From: Chryseobacterium angstadtii
GTDB taxonomy: Bacteria; Bacteroidota; Bacteroidia; Flavobacteriales; Weeksellaceae
NCBI RefSeq assembly: GCF_001045465.1
Contig: NZ_LFND01000001.1
Span: 744,001 to 808,000 of the forward strand
Length of the DNA stretch: 64,000 nucleotides
Direction of reading: 5' to 3'
Below are positions 1-7,745 of the stretch, one piece after another. Below the pieces are notes generated by a model, which ran no database searches, was not told the origin of the DNA, and worked only from the letters and a program-made list of their open reading frames with translations. The position numbers and the translations under genes are program-made. The number at the start of each line of letters is the position of its first letter. The first letter of the stretch is position 1.

Positions 1-2054
1 CGTTCTGAAATATTATTGAGAATATTGGCAGCTTCATTCATTTCCACCATAAAAGTAGATTCTCCGGCAGAAATGTTGTCCGTAGCCCCTACCCTTGTGA
101 AAATCTTGTCTAAAACGCCAATTTCAGCGTGTTTAGCAGGCACAAAGCTTCCGATCTGAGCCAATAGACAGACAATTGCCGTCTGGCGAAGAATGGCTGA
201 TTTACCGGCCATGTTTGGTCCGGTAACCATAATAATCTGTTGAGAATCTTTATCTAAAAAAATATCGTTTGGAATATATTTTTCTCCTAAAGGAAGAGCG
301 TTTTCTATAATCGGATGTCTTGCTTCTTTAAGATCTATCGCATACCCCTGATTAAGAACGGGCTTTGTATAACTTTCAGAAACAGCCAGTTCCGATAATC
401 CTGCCGCCACATCAAGCTGAGCAATGATATTGGAATTCCCCTGAATCTGATCCATATAAACCATAGTCTCCGCACATATATTTCTGTACAGCTCATTTTC
501 CAGGACTCCTATTTTTTCTTCGGCTCCAAGAATCTGGCTTTCGTACTCTTTCAGTTCTTCCGTAATGTAACGTTCGGCATTCACCAAAGTCTGTTTTCTG
601 AGCCAGTCGCCCGGAACTTTGTCTCTATGAGCGTTTCTTACTTCTATATAGTACCCGAAAACATTATTAAAATCAATTTTAAGACTTGAAATTCCTGTTC
701 TTTCTATTTCTCTCTGGCACATTTCATCCAGAAAACCACGGCCTTTGCTCTGGAGATTTCTCAATCGGTCCAGTTCTTCAGAAATACCTTCTTTAATGAT
801 ATTTCCTTTTGAAATATTGACAGGAAGCTCTTCATTCAGATGATTTTGTAAAAACTTGATCAGCTCTTCCATATCAAAAAGCGGCTCCAGCCAGGCCAAT
901 ACATCAGCGTGTGGATGAAGCAGGGCTTTTATCTGATGAATATTGATCATACTCTGGCGCAGATACCCCAATTCTTTTGGAGAAATTTTTTCGGCCGCCA
1001 GTTTTCCCATCAATCGGTCAAGATCCGAGATGGATTTCAGCAGCTGGCAGATTTCGTATTTAAGAGGATCATTTTCATTCAGGAAATCAATCAGAGAAAG
1101 CCTTCTCATAATTTCATCCACAGATTTTAAAGGAAGAATAATTCTTCTTCTCAATAACCTTCCCCCCATCGGGGTAGAGGTTTTATCAATAATATCCAGC
1201 AGCGATTTTCCCTGTGGATTACTTGGATACACAATTTCCAGATTTCTCAACGTAAAATTGTCCATCATCAAATAATCATCCTGCGGAATGATCTGAAGTT
1301 TTGTGATATGGGCCAGTAAGTTGTGGTGGGTGTCTTCCACCAGATAAGCGAAAATGGCTCCTGCAGCTGTAATAGCCAGCGGAAGGTTTTCAATCCCGAA
1401 TCCTTTTAAAGAATTCGTTTTAAAATGAGAGGTCAGTTTCTCATAGGCAAAATTATACTGGAAAGCCCAGTCTTCCAGCTTAAAAGCGCTTTTATTTTTA
1501 AGCTGTTCCGGCAGCTGGACACTTCTCTGAAAAACAATTTCACTGGGATCAAAAGTATTGACGATATGAAGAAGTTTTTCCAAATTTCCTTCACTTACCA
1601 AAAACTCTCCTGTAGAAACGTCTACCAGAGCTATCCCATATTTTTCTTTTTCTTTATGGAGGGAAAGCAGGAAGTTATTCTTTTTTGAGTTCAGTACCTG
1701 ATCATTGAATGTAACTCCCGGTGTTACCAATTCTGTAACGCCTCTTTTTACAATTCCCTTCACCATTTTAGGGTCTTCCAGCTGGTCACAGATAGCGACT
1801 CTCATTCCGGCTCTTACCAGCTTAGGAAGATAAGAATCCACAGAATGATGTGGAAACCCGGCGAGTTCTATATGCCCTTCTCCATTGGCTCTTTTGGTCA
1901 ATACAATACCCAGGATCTGGGATGTTCTTACGGCATCCTGCCCGAAAGTTTCATAAAAATCACCAACCCGGAACAACAGCAGTGCATCAGGGTATTTAGC
2001 CTTGATGGTATTGTACTGCGTCATAAGCGGGGTTTCCTTCTTCGATTTTGCCAT
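1..2054 (-). CDS. mutS: DNA mismatch repair protein MutS (C-terminus outside window)
   Basis: MutS recognises mismatches and small loops in DNA and starts methyl-independent mismatch repair with MutL. The visible part is 684 residues and starts MAKSKKETPLMTQYN; the mismatch-recognition motif is seen in the N-terminus (FRVGDFYETFGQDA, about residues 28-41, with the Phe-x-Glu wedge). The ABC-type Walker A, GPNMAGKS, lies at about residues 612-619. The gene runs off the left edge before the Walker B and helix-turn-helix end; family members are about 850-870 residues. The start is the ATG just after a GA-poor leader; a TAAATTTG -7 element lies about 17 bases upstream. No frameshift is seen. The identification is certain. 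Confidence 0.96.
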   Translation of the reverse strand, partial: MAKSKKETPLMTQYNTIKAKYPDALLLFRVGDFYETFGQDAVRTSQILGIVLTKRANGEGHIELAGFPHHSVDSYLPKLVRAGMRVAICDQLEDPKMVKGIVKRGVTELVTPGVTFNDQVLNSKKNNFLLSLHKEKEKYGIALVDVSTGEFLVSEGNLEKLLHIVNTFDPSEIVFQRSVQLPEQLKNKSAFKLEDWAFQYNFAYEKLTSHFKTNSLKGFGIENLPLAITAAGAIFAYLVEDTHHNLLAHITKLQIIPQDDYLMMDNFTLRNLEIVYPSNPQGKSLLDIIDKTSTPMGGRLLRRRIILPLKSVDEIMRRLSLIDFLNENDPLKYEICQLLKSISDLDRLMGKLAAEKISPKELGYLRQSMINIHQIKALLHPHADVLAWLEPLFDMEELIKFLQNHLNEELPVNISKGNIIKEGISEELDRLRNLQSKGRGFLDEMCQREIERTGISSLKIDFNNVFGYYIEVRNAHRDKVPGDWLRKQTLVNAERYITEELKEYESQILGAEEKIGVLENELYRNICAETMVYMDQIQGNSNIIAQLDVAAGLSELAVSESYTKPVLNQGYAIDLKEARHPIIENALPLGEKYIPNDIFLDKDSQQIIMVTGPNMAGKSAILRQTAIVCLLAQIGSFVPAKHAEIGVLDKIFTRVGATDNISAGESTFMVEMNEAANILNNISE

Positions 2055-2070
2055 AATAAAAAATGAGCCC

Positions 2071-2078
2071 CAAATTTA
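2071..2078 (-). promoter_or_regulatory. Bacteroidota -7 element upstream of mutS
   Basis: Read on the minus strand the bases are TAAATTTG, a perfect TAnnTTTG match, 17 bases before the mutS ATG. No TTG is found at the usual 17-23 base distance upstream, so the -33 half is not supported. Confidence 0.5.
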
Positions 2079-2082
2079 AATA

Positions 2083-2418
2083 AAATAACCTGAGTTCGGG
2101 GTATGAAAATTAAGATTGGGGTGCTGAAAGTTGTGAGGTGGTTTTTTAAGGTGCGGGATTCGAGATGCGGGGTATGGGTTTCGGGTTTGAGAGTCGGAGG
2201 GTTTTAAGGGTGGAGAGTTTCACATTTCATTTGCCAAGCAAAATTGATTATTGATATTTCTCAACCTTAGCCTTCACTTCAGCCTAAAAAACTGACATCT
2301 TTTAAAAGTTGACCATTTACTTGTGTAGCAAAATTGACCATTGACATTCCTCAACCTTAACCTTCACCTCAGCCTAAAAACCCACCATTCAAGCTTTTTA
2401 ACTTTAGTTCAGGTAATT
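2083..2418. repeat. Intergenic repeat family A, copy 1 (MITE-like)
   Basis: This 416-base gap between mutS and the acetyltransferase gene holds no gene. Its left half is G-rich on the plus strand (modules such as tgcgggattcg, gtttgagagtcggag) and its right half is C/T-rich (ccttcacctcagcctaaaaa). The module beginning gcaaaattga and ending with the cagcctaaaaa box occurs twice in tandem (about 2238-2290 and 2328-2385). The same modules, in the same order, recur at 48595-48830, including a 12-base left boundary aaataacctgag. The right boundary here is uncertain. It lies upstream of both flanking genes. Confidence 0.7.
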
Positions 2419-2470
2419 TATATATTTTCAGAACAAAATAATTATCGTATTTTTCACTAAAATAAATGAT

Positions 2471-3001
2471 ATGATTTATCCGGTTTTAGAAACTGAAAGA
2501 CTTCTTTTAAGACAGCTGACCCCTCAGGATGCAGAAGACCTTTTCGAATATTTCTCTCTGGATGAAGTCATGGAATATTATGATCTGGATACTTTCAAAA
2601 CCCTTGAAGATGCTCAAAATATCATCTCTCACTTCAATGGTGAGTTTGAAAAAGGGAAGGGTTTCCGCTGGGCGATAGAGTTAAAATCGGAAAAGAAAGT
2701 CATTGGAACCTGTGGTTATCACAACTGGTACCGCGAGCATTCCAGAGCAGAAATCGGCTATGAGCTCAATCCTAAATTCTGGAGAAATTCCTATATGAAA
2801 GAAGCGGTTCTTCCTATTCTTATATTCGGATTTGAAACGATGGCGCTTCACCGGGTAGATGCCTTCATAGATCCGTCCAATATCTCTTCTGAGAAACTTT
2901 TACTTTCTTTAAACTTTAAGGAGGAAGGAATGCTCCGTGATTATTTCTTTGAAAAAGGAAAGTTTGTAGATGCTAAAATCTTCGGGCTTATTAATGAGTG
3001 A
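2471..3001 (+). CDS. GNAT family N-acetyltransferase (RimJ/RimL type)
   Basis: A 176-residue acetyl-CoA-dependent N-acetyltransferase. The N-terminus TERLLLRQLTPQDAEDLFEYF is the classical opening of the RimJ/RimL branch, followed by the IGTCGYHNW strand and AEIGYELNPKFWRNSYMKEA, where the acetyl-CoA loop is expected, and by the LHRVDAFIDPSNISSEKLL helix. The CoA loop is degenerate: the usual W-x-x-G-Y/F-A/M is FWRNSYM, without the glycine. The acceptor could be a ribosomal protein, a small molecule or a peptide; the sequence does not decide. It is a single gene, with family-A repeats upstream and a hairpin downstream. Confidence 0.85.
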   Translation: MIYPVLETERLLLRQLTPQDAEDLFEYFSLDEVMEYYDLDTFKTLEDAQNIISHFNGEFEKGKGFRWAIELKSEKKVIGTCGYHNWYREHSRAEIGYELNPKFWRNSYMKEAVLPILIFGFETMALHRVDAFIDPSNISSEKLLLSLNFKEEGMLRDYFFEKGKFVDAKIFGLINE

Positions 3002-3038
3002 AATAGAAGTTATTGAAAACTGAACTTTAGTCTCAACG

Positions 3039-3073
3039 AATCCTTGTCAAGGTTTTGAACCTTGACAAGGATT
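3039..3073. repeat. Perfect 16-bp hairpin, repeat family B copy 1
   Basis: Arms 3039-3054 and 3058-3073 are perfect inverted repeats around a TTG loop. The core tgtcaaggtt/aaccttgaca is shared with the hairpin at 41398-41428. It stands between the convergent acetyltransferase and cupin genes and has no T-run, so it is better described as a REP-like palindrome than as a terminator. Confidence 0.75.
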
Positions 3074-3110
3074 GCAAAAGAACTTTCAGTCTTCTTTCTT
3101 TAAATCCCCC

Positions 3111-3980
3111 CTACTTTTTTTTCTTTTCAAATGCTTCCGAACCTTTCTCGTAAGCCCATTTCTGTTTGTAATTCACCCATTTAGCTTTAAAAATTTTACG
3201 CAGAAGCTTATCTGTATACCTCATGATAAAGACATGATACAGCATATTGGCAAAAACATTGGGTTTATTGGGAAGTGCTCTGAGCGACAAGGAAAATCCG
3301 GGTTCCAGGTATCTGTTAAAATGCCAGAAAGCTCCGGGAATAAAAAGTGCGTCTCCATGTTCCATGAAAATCTCGTAGCCTTTCGCATATTTTAAAGCCG
3401 GAAACTTTTCATAATCAGGGTTTTCATAGTCTATATCGTAGACGGTATGTACAGAAAGGGGTACTTTATATAAAAAGGCAGACTGCTTCTGATCGAATAA
3501 AAGAATTCTCTTTTTGCCTTCAAAATGGATGTGAAGAAAATCTCCCAAATCCACATCGTAATGCATTAAAACATGCGCCTCACTTCCCCCGAAAAAAAGC
3601 GTGGGAAGCCTTTTAAAAAATTTAATTCCCAGATCAGGATAAGTGAAGTTTTTCAGCAGCTCCGGAAGCCTGTCTGTAATGATATAGAAAAAGATTCGCA
3701 GGTCTGACGGTCCGCTTTTTATTCTGTCGATATAATCCTTCATTTTCATATTCGTAACGGGAGCATCTGAACTTTTGGAAGCATCTGCCGGTTTATTATC
3801 ATACAGAGGAACGTCCTGATCGCCTGCTTTTTCTCTGATGTAGGCAAGATTCCACTTGTCGAAAGCATCCCACTGGCTCGCAAAATTTTTAATCAAAAGC
3901 GGCTTATGCTTTTTGAAATAATTCTTTTGAAAATCTTCTTTACTAATATCGTTAACTACATCTACGTTTTCGAGGATCAT
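3111..3980 (-). CDS. Cupin-8/JmjC-like Fe(II)/2-oxoglutarate-dependent oxygenase
   Basis: A 289-residue protein of the cupin_8 (JmjC-like) fold, related to FIH-type asparaginyl hydroxylases and tRNA wybutosine-type hydroxylases. The facial metal triad is visible as H140-x-D142 (LMHYDVD) and H220 (PGAFWHFNRY); K157-K158 in HFEGKKRIL is the likely 2-oxoglutarate anchor. The N-terminal motif KPLLIKNFASQWDAFDKW also matches the family. The C-terminal 50 residues are Lys-rich and hydrophobic. The substrate cannot be deduced. It is a single gene divergent from the bestrophin gene. The start MILENVDVVN is the only sensible Met near the N-terminus. Confidence 0.82.
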   Translation of the reverse strand: MILENVDVVNDISKEDFQKNYFKKHKPLLIKNFASQWDAFDKWNLAYIREKAGDQDVPLYDNKPADASKSSDAPVTNMKMKDYIDRIKSGPSDLRIFFYIITDRLPELLKNFTYPDLGIKFFKRLPTLFFGGSEAHVLMHYDVDLGDFLHIHFEGKKRILLFDQKQSAFLYKVPLSVHTVYDIDYENPDYEKFPALKYAKGYEIFMEHGDALFIPGAFWHFNRYLEPGFSLSLRALPNKPNVFANMLYHVFIMRYTDKLLRKIFKAKWVNYKQKWAYEKGSEAFEKKKK

Positions 3981-4099
3981 CTTAATTGTATTATGTTAGT
4001 GCGAAATAAAAATAGTGTTTTTTTGAAATCTGTGAAAATTAAAAAATGGTTACAGATTGTTGCTGAGGATTATTCTTTGTTTTACTGACTGATTGTGTT

Positions 4100-4125
4100 G
4101 GGGCTTCGGGAGCCCTATTTTTCAT
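4100..4125 (+). repeat. Short GC hairpin with T-rich tail (repeat family C)
   Basis: The bases gggcttcgggagccc form a 5-bp stem, followed by atttttcattt. It looks like a terminator but sits in the divergent gap between two gene starts, where no plus-strand transcript ends. Its core ggcttcgggagcc is the reverse complement of the core of the palindrome at 13059-13083, so I place it with repeat family C. Confidence 0.5.
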
Positions 4126-4179
4126 TTATTTTAAAATTATTTTAAGGCTTCCGATAAAGCAGAGCTCAACTGAAAAAAT

Positions 4180-4187
4180 TATATTTG
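4180..4187 (+). promoter_or_regulatory. -7 element of the bestrophin gene
   Basis: TATATTTG matches TAnnTTTG exactly and lies 17 bases before the ATG. A clear -33 TTG is not seen at the right distance. Confidence 0.55.
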
Positions 4188-4204
4188 TAAGACTAAGTGA
4201 ATTT

Positions 4205-5083
4205 ATGAGAGCCTACAATACCAAGCATTTTCTGAAAATCCTGTTCAGTATGCACAAAAGCGATACCATGAAGATCCTTTTTCCAACCATGATTCTTGTG
4301 GGTCTTTATTCCTGGGGTATTCAGTATCTGGAAGTGGAATACCTTCATCTTACTGCAAAATCAGGAGTGAGTAATGTAGGAATGATTCATTCATTGTTGG
4401 GTTTTGTTCTTTCCCTTCTGTTGGTTTTCAGAACCAATACGGCATATGACAGATGGTGGGAAGGCAGAAAACTATGGGGAAAACTGGTAAATGATACGCG
4501 AAATTTTGCCGTAAAGATCAATACCATTCTGGAGGATAACCGTCAGGATGCGGAACAGATCGCAAGATATCTCAAATATTTTCCTCATTTTTTAGCTAAA
4601 CATTTATCCAAAGAATCTACAAGGCTTGCTTTGGATGAAGATTATTCCGAAATTGAAAAATCCCTGAAGCATCATGGCCCCAGCGAAATTGTTATTCTTT
4701 TAACCCATAAACTGCATCAGCTGAAAAAAGAAGGCAAGATTTCCGATATTGAAATGGTATACCTGGATACTCAGCTTTCCGGTTTTCTGGATGTCTGCGG
4801 AGGCTGCGAGCGGATTAAAAACACGCCTATCCCTTATTCCTATTCTTCTTTCGTAAAAAAATTCATCATTCTGTATGTTCTTGCTTTGCCTGTTGCTTAT
4901 GTTATTACAATCGGGCTTCTGATGATTCCGCTTACGGTATTTGTATATTATGTCCTGATGAGTCTGGAACTTATCGCAGAAGAAATTGAGGATCCTTTTA
5001 ATAATGATGAAAATGATATTCCTATGGAGGCATTAGCCCAGAATATTGAAAAAAATGTACATCAGATTATGATCAGAAAATAA
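4205..5083 (+). CDS. Bestrophin family (UPF0187) anion channel
   Basis: A 292-residue inner-membrane protein of the bestrophin family, which forms pentameric channels (chloride in animals; cation- or anion-conducting in bacteria). The signature is visible near residues 75-100: FRTNTAYDRWWEGRKLWGKL, with the conserved Arg-Trp-Trp. Hydrophobic segments are at about residues 20-42, 58-75 and 215-250, and the soluble helices DVCGGCERIKNTPIPYSYSSF lie between. The C-terminus EEIEDPFNNDENDIPM is the conserved acidic stretch that corresponds to the calcium clasp of eukaryotic bestrophins. Length is normal. It is monocistronic, ending at a bidirectional terminator. Confidence 0.9.
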   Translation: MRAYNTKHFLKILFSMHKSDTMKILFPTMILVGLYSWGIQYLEVEYLHLTAKSGVSNVGMIHSLLGFVLSLLLVFRTNTAYDRWWEGRKLWGKLVNDTRNFAVKINTILEDNRQDAEQIARYLKYFPHFLAKHLSKESTRLALDEDYSEIEKSLKHHGPSEIVILLTHKLHQLKKEGKISDIEMVYLDTQLSGFLDVCGGCERIKNTPIPYSYSSFVKKFIILYVLALPVAYVITIGLLMIPLTVFVYYVLMSLELIAEEIEDPFNNDENDIPMEALAQNIEKNVHQIMIRK

Positions 5084-5084
5084 A

Positions 5085-5112
5085 AAATCAACCTTTTAAA
5101 GGTTGATTTCTT
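5085..5112. terminator. Bidirectional terminator between convergent genes
   Basis: Arms 5085-5096 and 5098-5109 (aaatcaaccttt / aaaggttgattt) form a long palindrome, with A-runs on the left and T-runs on the right so that both strands carry a U-tail. It overlaps the last codons of the minus-strand gene ending at 5096. Confidence 0.7.
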
Positions 5113-5695
5113 TTAGTTCGCCGTCTGCTTTGATTTCTACAAACTTGCTTTCCCTGTTGGCAGCATCATATCCGTAAAAAAATGTACTATATATCGGGGT
5201 GGAATACAAATAGTTTCCATAACCGTTAAAGGTATTTGTGGTTCCTGTCTGTTCCTGATAACTTGCCGTTGCTGTAAAGTTCACGATGGTTTCAAGATAG
5301 TATTTACCCGGTTTCAGCTTTTCAAATTTAAAGCGGCCATGATCGTCGGTTAATGCTTCCACTCTATATTTGAATGCCTCTTCAGACATATATACCGTTG
5401 TCTTTCTGTTTTCATATTTCTTTCTCATACTGTAGAACTCCTCAAAGTAAGGGGTTACAGGGAAAAGCATGACAACAGTTCCTTTAGGGGCATAATGTTT
5501 AGCGCCAAGCAAAGGTTTGATTCCCCAGTTGTTTTTCTGTTTTGTAGAAGCTACTCCTTCAATGGTAGAGTTTCCAAAGCCAAGCATATCTCTCGCTAAT
5601 TTCTTATCAAAAAAAGCCTGTGGGTAATAGGTATTTTGTGCCTGTATATATATAAAGGAGAATACCAACAGCAGCAAAATGGATATTTTTTTCAT
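5096..5695 (-). CDS. Secreted protein with carboxypeptidase-regulatory/SdrD-like beta-sandwich domain
   Basis: A 199-residue protein with a clear signal peptide (MKKISILLLLVFSFIYIQAQ). The middle contains VEALTDDHGRFKFEKLKPGKYYLETIV, about residues 110-137, the typical pattern of a Cna-B/carboxypeptidase-regulatory-like transthyretin fold. The remaining part, rich in Tyr, Phe and Asn, has no recognised domain. It is probably periplasmic or surface exposed; function unknown. It is monocistronic and shares a 54-base divergent promoter region with the MORN-repeat gene. Confidence 0.75.
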   Translation of the reverse strand: MKKISILLLLVFSFIYIQAQNTYYPQAFFDKKLARDMLGFGNSTIEGVASTKQKNNWGIKPLLGAKHYAPKGTVVMLFPVTPYFEEFYSMRKKYENRKTTVYMSEEAFKYRVEALTDDHGRFKFEKLKPGKYYLETIVNFTATASYQEQTGTTNTFNGYGNYLYSTPIYSTFFYGYDAANRESKFVEIKADGELKEINL

Positions 5696-5709
5696 ATTAT
5701 ATTTTATTT

Positions 5710-5717
5710 CAAATATA
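5710..5717 (-). promoter_or_regulatory. -7 element of the secreted beta-sandwich gene
   Basis: On the minus strand the bases read TATATTTG, 15 bases before the ATG at 5695. It is 11 bases from the plus-strand -7 element at 5728-5735, so the two RNA polymerase footprints must overlap. Confidence 0.55.
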
Positions 5718-5727
5718 AGTATTTTGC

Positions 5728-5735
5728 TATTTTTG
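5728..5735 (+). promoter_or_regulatory. -7 element of the MORN-repeat gene
   Basis: TATTTTTG matches TAnnTTTG and lies 14 bases before the ATG at 5750. It faces away from the minus-strand element at 5710-5717. Confidence 0.5.
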
Positions 5736-5749
5736 AAATAAAAAAATCT

Positions 5750-6370
5750 ATGAAATACTTCTTTTTGCTATTCATCTCAGCATCTTCCTGGATGATAGCA
5801 CAGAAACCATGTGGATTTAAGGACGGTCTTCAGGAGGGATCCTGCAAAGCTTTCTTTGACAATGGACAGGTAAAACAGATACTTGAATGGAAAAAAGGCA
5901 AAGTGGATGGCGAAGCCATTTATTATCACGAAAACGGAAAGGTCCAGGCCAAAGGCGAGTATAAAAAAGACTTCAAGGTAAAAGAATGGGCCTACTATGA
6001 CAAAAACGGTATCCTTACCTCCAAAGAAGTTTTCAGAAACGGAGACAAAAACATTTATGACAACAGCTTTACCGCTACTTTTTATAACCCATCCGGAACC
6101 ATCGCAGAAGTTTCCAATTATAAATTCGCTAAATTACACGGCGAAAGCAAACTTTACTATGAAAACGGGAAGTCTGTAAAACAGATCGGGCAATATGAAA
6201 ACGGACTGGCTGTAGGAAAATGGAAAACACTTTATCCGTCCGGAAAATTACAGCGTGAAACAGAATTCGCGAACGATAAATGGAACGGAAACCGCATCCA
6301 TTACCGCGAAGACGGAAGCGTTGAAAAAACAGAAGTCTACAGAGACGGAAAATTAATCTCAACAAAATAA
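5750..6370 (+). CDS. Secreted MORN-repeat-variant (YwqK-like) protein
   Basis: A 206-residue protein with signal peptide MKYFFLLFISASSWMIAQ, followed by at least six MORN-variant repeats of the form GxAxYYxENGKxxxxGxY (for example AIYYHENGKVQAKGEY, KLYYENGKSVKQIGQYENG, GKWKTLYPSGKLQRETEF). The family is often labelled 'toxin-antitoxin YwqK antitoxin', but nothing here suggests a toxin partner; the label is historical. I chose the ATG that gives the signal peptide; the reading frame is open further upstream, but that stretch runs into the divergent promoters. It ends 5 bases before the RNA methyltransferase and is probably co-transcribed with it. Confidence 0.82.
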   Translation: MKYFFLLFISASSWMIAQKPCGFKDGLQEGSCKAFFDNGQVKQILEWKKGKVDGEAIYYHENGKVQAKGEYKKDFKVKEWAYYDKNGILTSKEVFRNGDKNIYDNSFTATFYNPSGTIAEVSNYKFAKLHGESKLYYENGKSVKQIGQYENGLAVGKWKTLYPSGKLQRETEFANDKWNGNRIHYREDGSVEKTEVYRDGKLISTK

Positions 6371-6375
6371 AACAA

Positions 6376-6906
6376 TTGGTACAAAAATTAAAACTGGAGG
6401 AACTTAACAGAATAGATGTAGAAACATTTAAGAAGGTTGAGAAAATTCCATTGGTCATTATTTTAGACAATCTCAGAAGCATGCATAATGTAGGGGCATC
6501 TTTCAGAACGGCAGATGCTTTTCTGATCGAAAAAATTATTTTATGCGGTATTACTCCGCAACCTCCGCACCGTGAAATTCATAAGGCAGCACTCGGGGCT
6601 ACCGAAAGCGTGGACTGGGGCCATGAAAGCGACATCAATTCTGCCATTCAGGATTATAAAACTAAAGGGTACGAGATTATAGGTATTGAGCAGACTACAG
6701 ACAGCGTTATGATCAACGATTTCAACATAGATAAATCAAAAAAATACGCTTTAATTCTAGGGAATGAAGTAGAAGGAATCAGTGATGAAGCTCTCCCTCA
6801 TATTGATACTTTTCTTGAAATTCCTCAGCTGGGAACCAAGCACTCTCTGAATGTAAGTGTATGCGGCGGAATTGTCATGTGGGAATTTGCAAAAGCCCTA
6901 AAATAA
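6376..6906 (+). CDS. SPOUT-class (TrmH/SpoU) RNA methyltransferase, TTG start
   Basis: A 176-residue S-adenosylmethionine-dependent RNA 2'-O-methyltransferase. The three SPOUT motifs are present: motif 1 NLRSMHNVGASFRTADAF (about residues 32-49), motif 2 LILGNEVEGIS (about 128-138) and motif 3 IPQLGTKHSLNVSVCGGIV. The trefoil knot is therefore complete; the protein lacks the N-terminal substrate domain of TrmH and RlmB, so it resembles the short TrmL-like and YibK-like members. Its RNA target is unknown. The start is TTG, because the first in-frame ATG (residue 36) would remove motif 1. It follows the MORN gene after 5 bases. Confidence 0.85.
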   Translation: MVQKLKLEELNRIDVETFKKVEKIPLVIILDNLRSMHNVGASFRTADAFLIEKIILCGITPQPPHREIHKAALGATESVDWGHESDINSAIQDYKTKGYEIIGIEQTTDSVMINDFNIDKSKKYALILGNEVEGISDEALPHIDTFLEIPQLGTKHSLNVSVCGGIVMWEFAKALK

Positions 6907-6944
6907 AAAAACTGCATATGTCCTTAAAAGACAGTGCAGTTTGA
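6907..6944 (+). terminator. Stem-loop after the RNA methyltransferase gene
   Basis: Outer arms AAACTGCA (6909-6916) and TGCAGTTT (6935-6942) enclose a smaller TGTC/GACA stem. No T-run follows, so terminator strength is doubtful. A palindrome followed by eight Ts (aaaggtacctttttttt, about 6979-6995) may do the work instead. Confidence 0.4.
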
Positions 6945-7093
6945 AATAAATCTAATAAAAAGTAAAAATGAAAGGCGACAAAGGTACCTTTTTTTTCTTT
7001 ACAAACAAATTTTAGCATCACTTTTTTTATTTTTCCCGAAAAAAAGTGGTGCTTTGAGAAAAAGTTTCATTTAATTTTTTATAAATTAGCACA

Positions 7094-7744
7094 ATGTTTA
7101 TCAAGGATTATATCTCAAAAGACTTTCCATGTTTTAGCCTTACTGACTCTATAGAATCAGCAAGGAATACGTTAGAAGATTTTGGATATTCCCATATTTT
7201 CATCAAAAAATCCCATCACTTCTACGGAGCTATCGCAGAAGATTTTCTGTATGAAGGAGATGGAACCCTGAAAGATCTTGAGCATCAGATTGAGCGTTTT
7301 GCTATTCTGGAGGACAATAATATTATGGACAGCATCCGTCTGTTCTACACCTTCAGTTCCAATGTGATCCCGGTGATCAACAAAAATGAAAAGTATCTGG
7401 GGTACATCACCTGCGAGGATATTTTTCAGAATTTTTCCCGATATCCCCTATTTTCAGAGACAGGCGCCATTCTTACCATAGAAACACCGGCCAGAAAATA
7501 TTCGATGACGGAGATTGCCAATATTGTGGAAAGCAACAACTCGAAATTTTATGGTGGATTCATCACTTTTATGTCTGATGAAGTAGTTCATGTAACCATT
7601 AAGATCAGCAATGAAAACTTGTCCTCGATAGACGCTACTTTTGACCGGTATGATTACAGAATTGTTGAGAAATACTATTCTGATGAGAAATCAGACCTCT
7701 TTAAGGACCGGTTCGGATTTTTCCAAAAATTCATAGAAATATAA
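7094..7744 (+). CDS. CBS-domain protein
   Basis: A 216-residue cytosolic protein with a pair of CBS motifs in the N-terminal 125 residues (FSLTDSIESARNTLEDFGYSHIFI and the second half IRLFYTFSSNVIPVINKNEKYLGYITCEDIF). CBS pairs bind adenosine nucleotides. The C-terminal 90 residues (ILTIETPARKYSMTEIANIVESN) look like an ACT-type fold. Its stop is one base before the nadK start, so the two are translationally coupled; a role in sensing adenylate or NAD state is an inference from that pairing only. Confidence 0.85.
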   Translation: MFIKDYISKDFPCFSLTDSIESARNTLEDFGYSHIFIKKSHHFYGAIAEDFLYEGDGTLKDLEHQIERFAILEDNNIMDSIRLFYTFSSNVIPVINKNEKYLGYITCEDIFQNFSRYPLFSETGAILTIETPARKYSMTEIANIVESNNSKFYGGFITFMSDEVVHVTIKISNENLSSIDATFDRYDYRIVEKYYSDEKSDLFKDRFGFFQKFIEI

Positions 7745-7745
7745 C

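Noticed and set aside
5750..6370. A toxin-antitoxin system suggested by the common name 'YwqK antitoxin'
   Set aside because: The protein is a secreted MORN-repeat protein, and the next gene is a SPOUT methyltransferase, not a toxin. The name is inherited from annotation and does not show the function.
6979..6995. The palindrome aaaggtacctttttttt as a terminator
   Set aside because: The 12-base palindrome has no room for a loop of at least three bases without losing most of the stem; only mentioned as a possibility.
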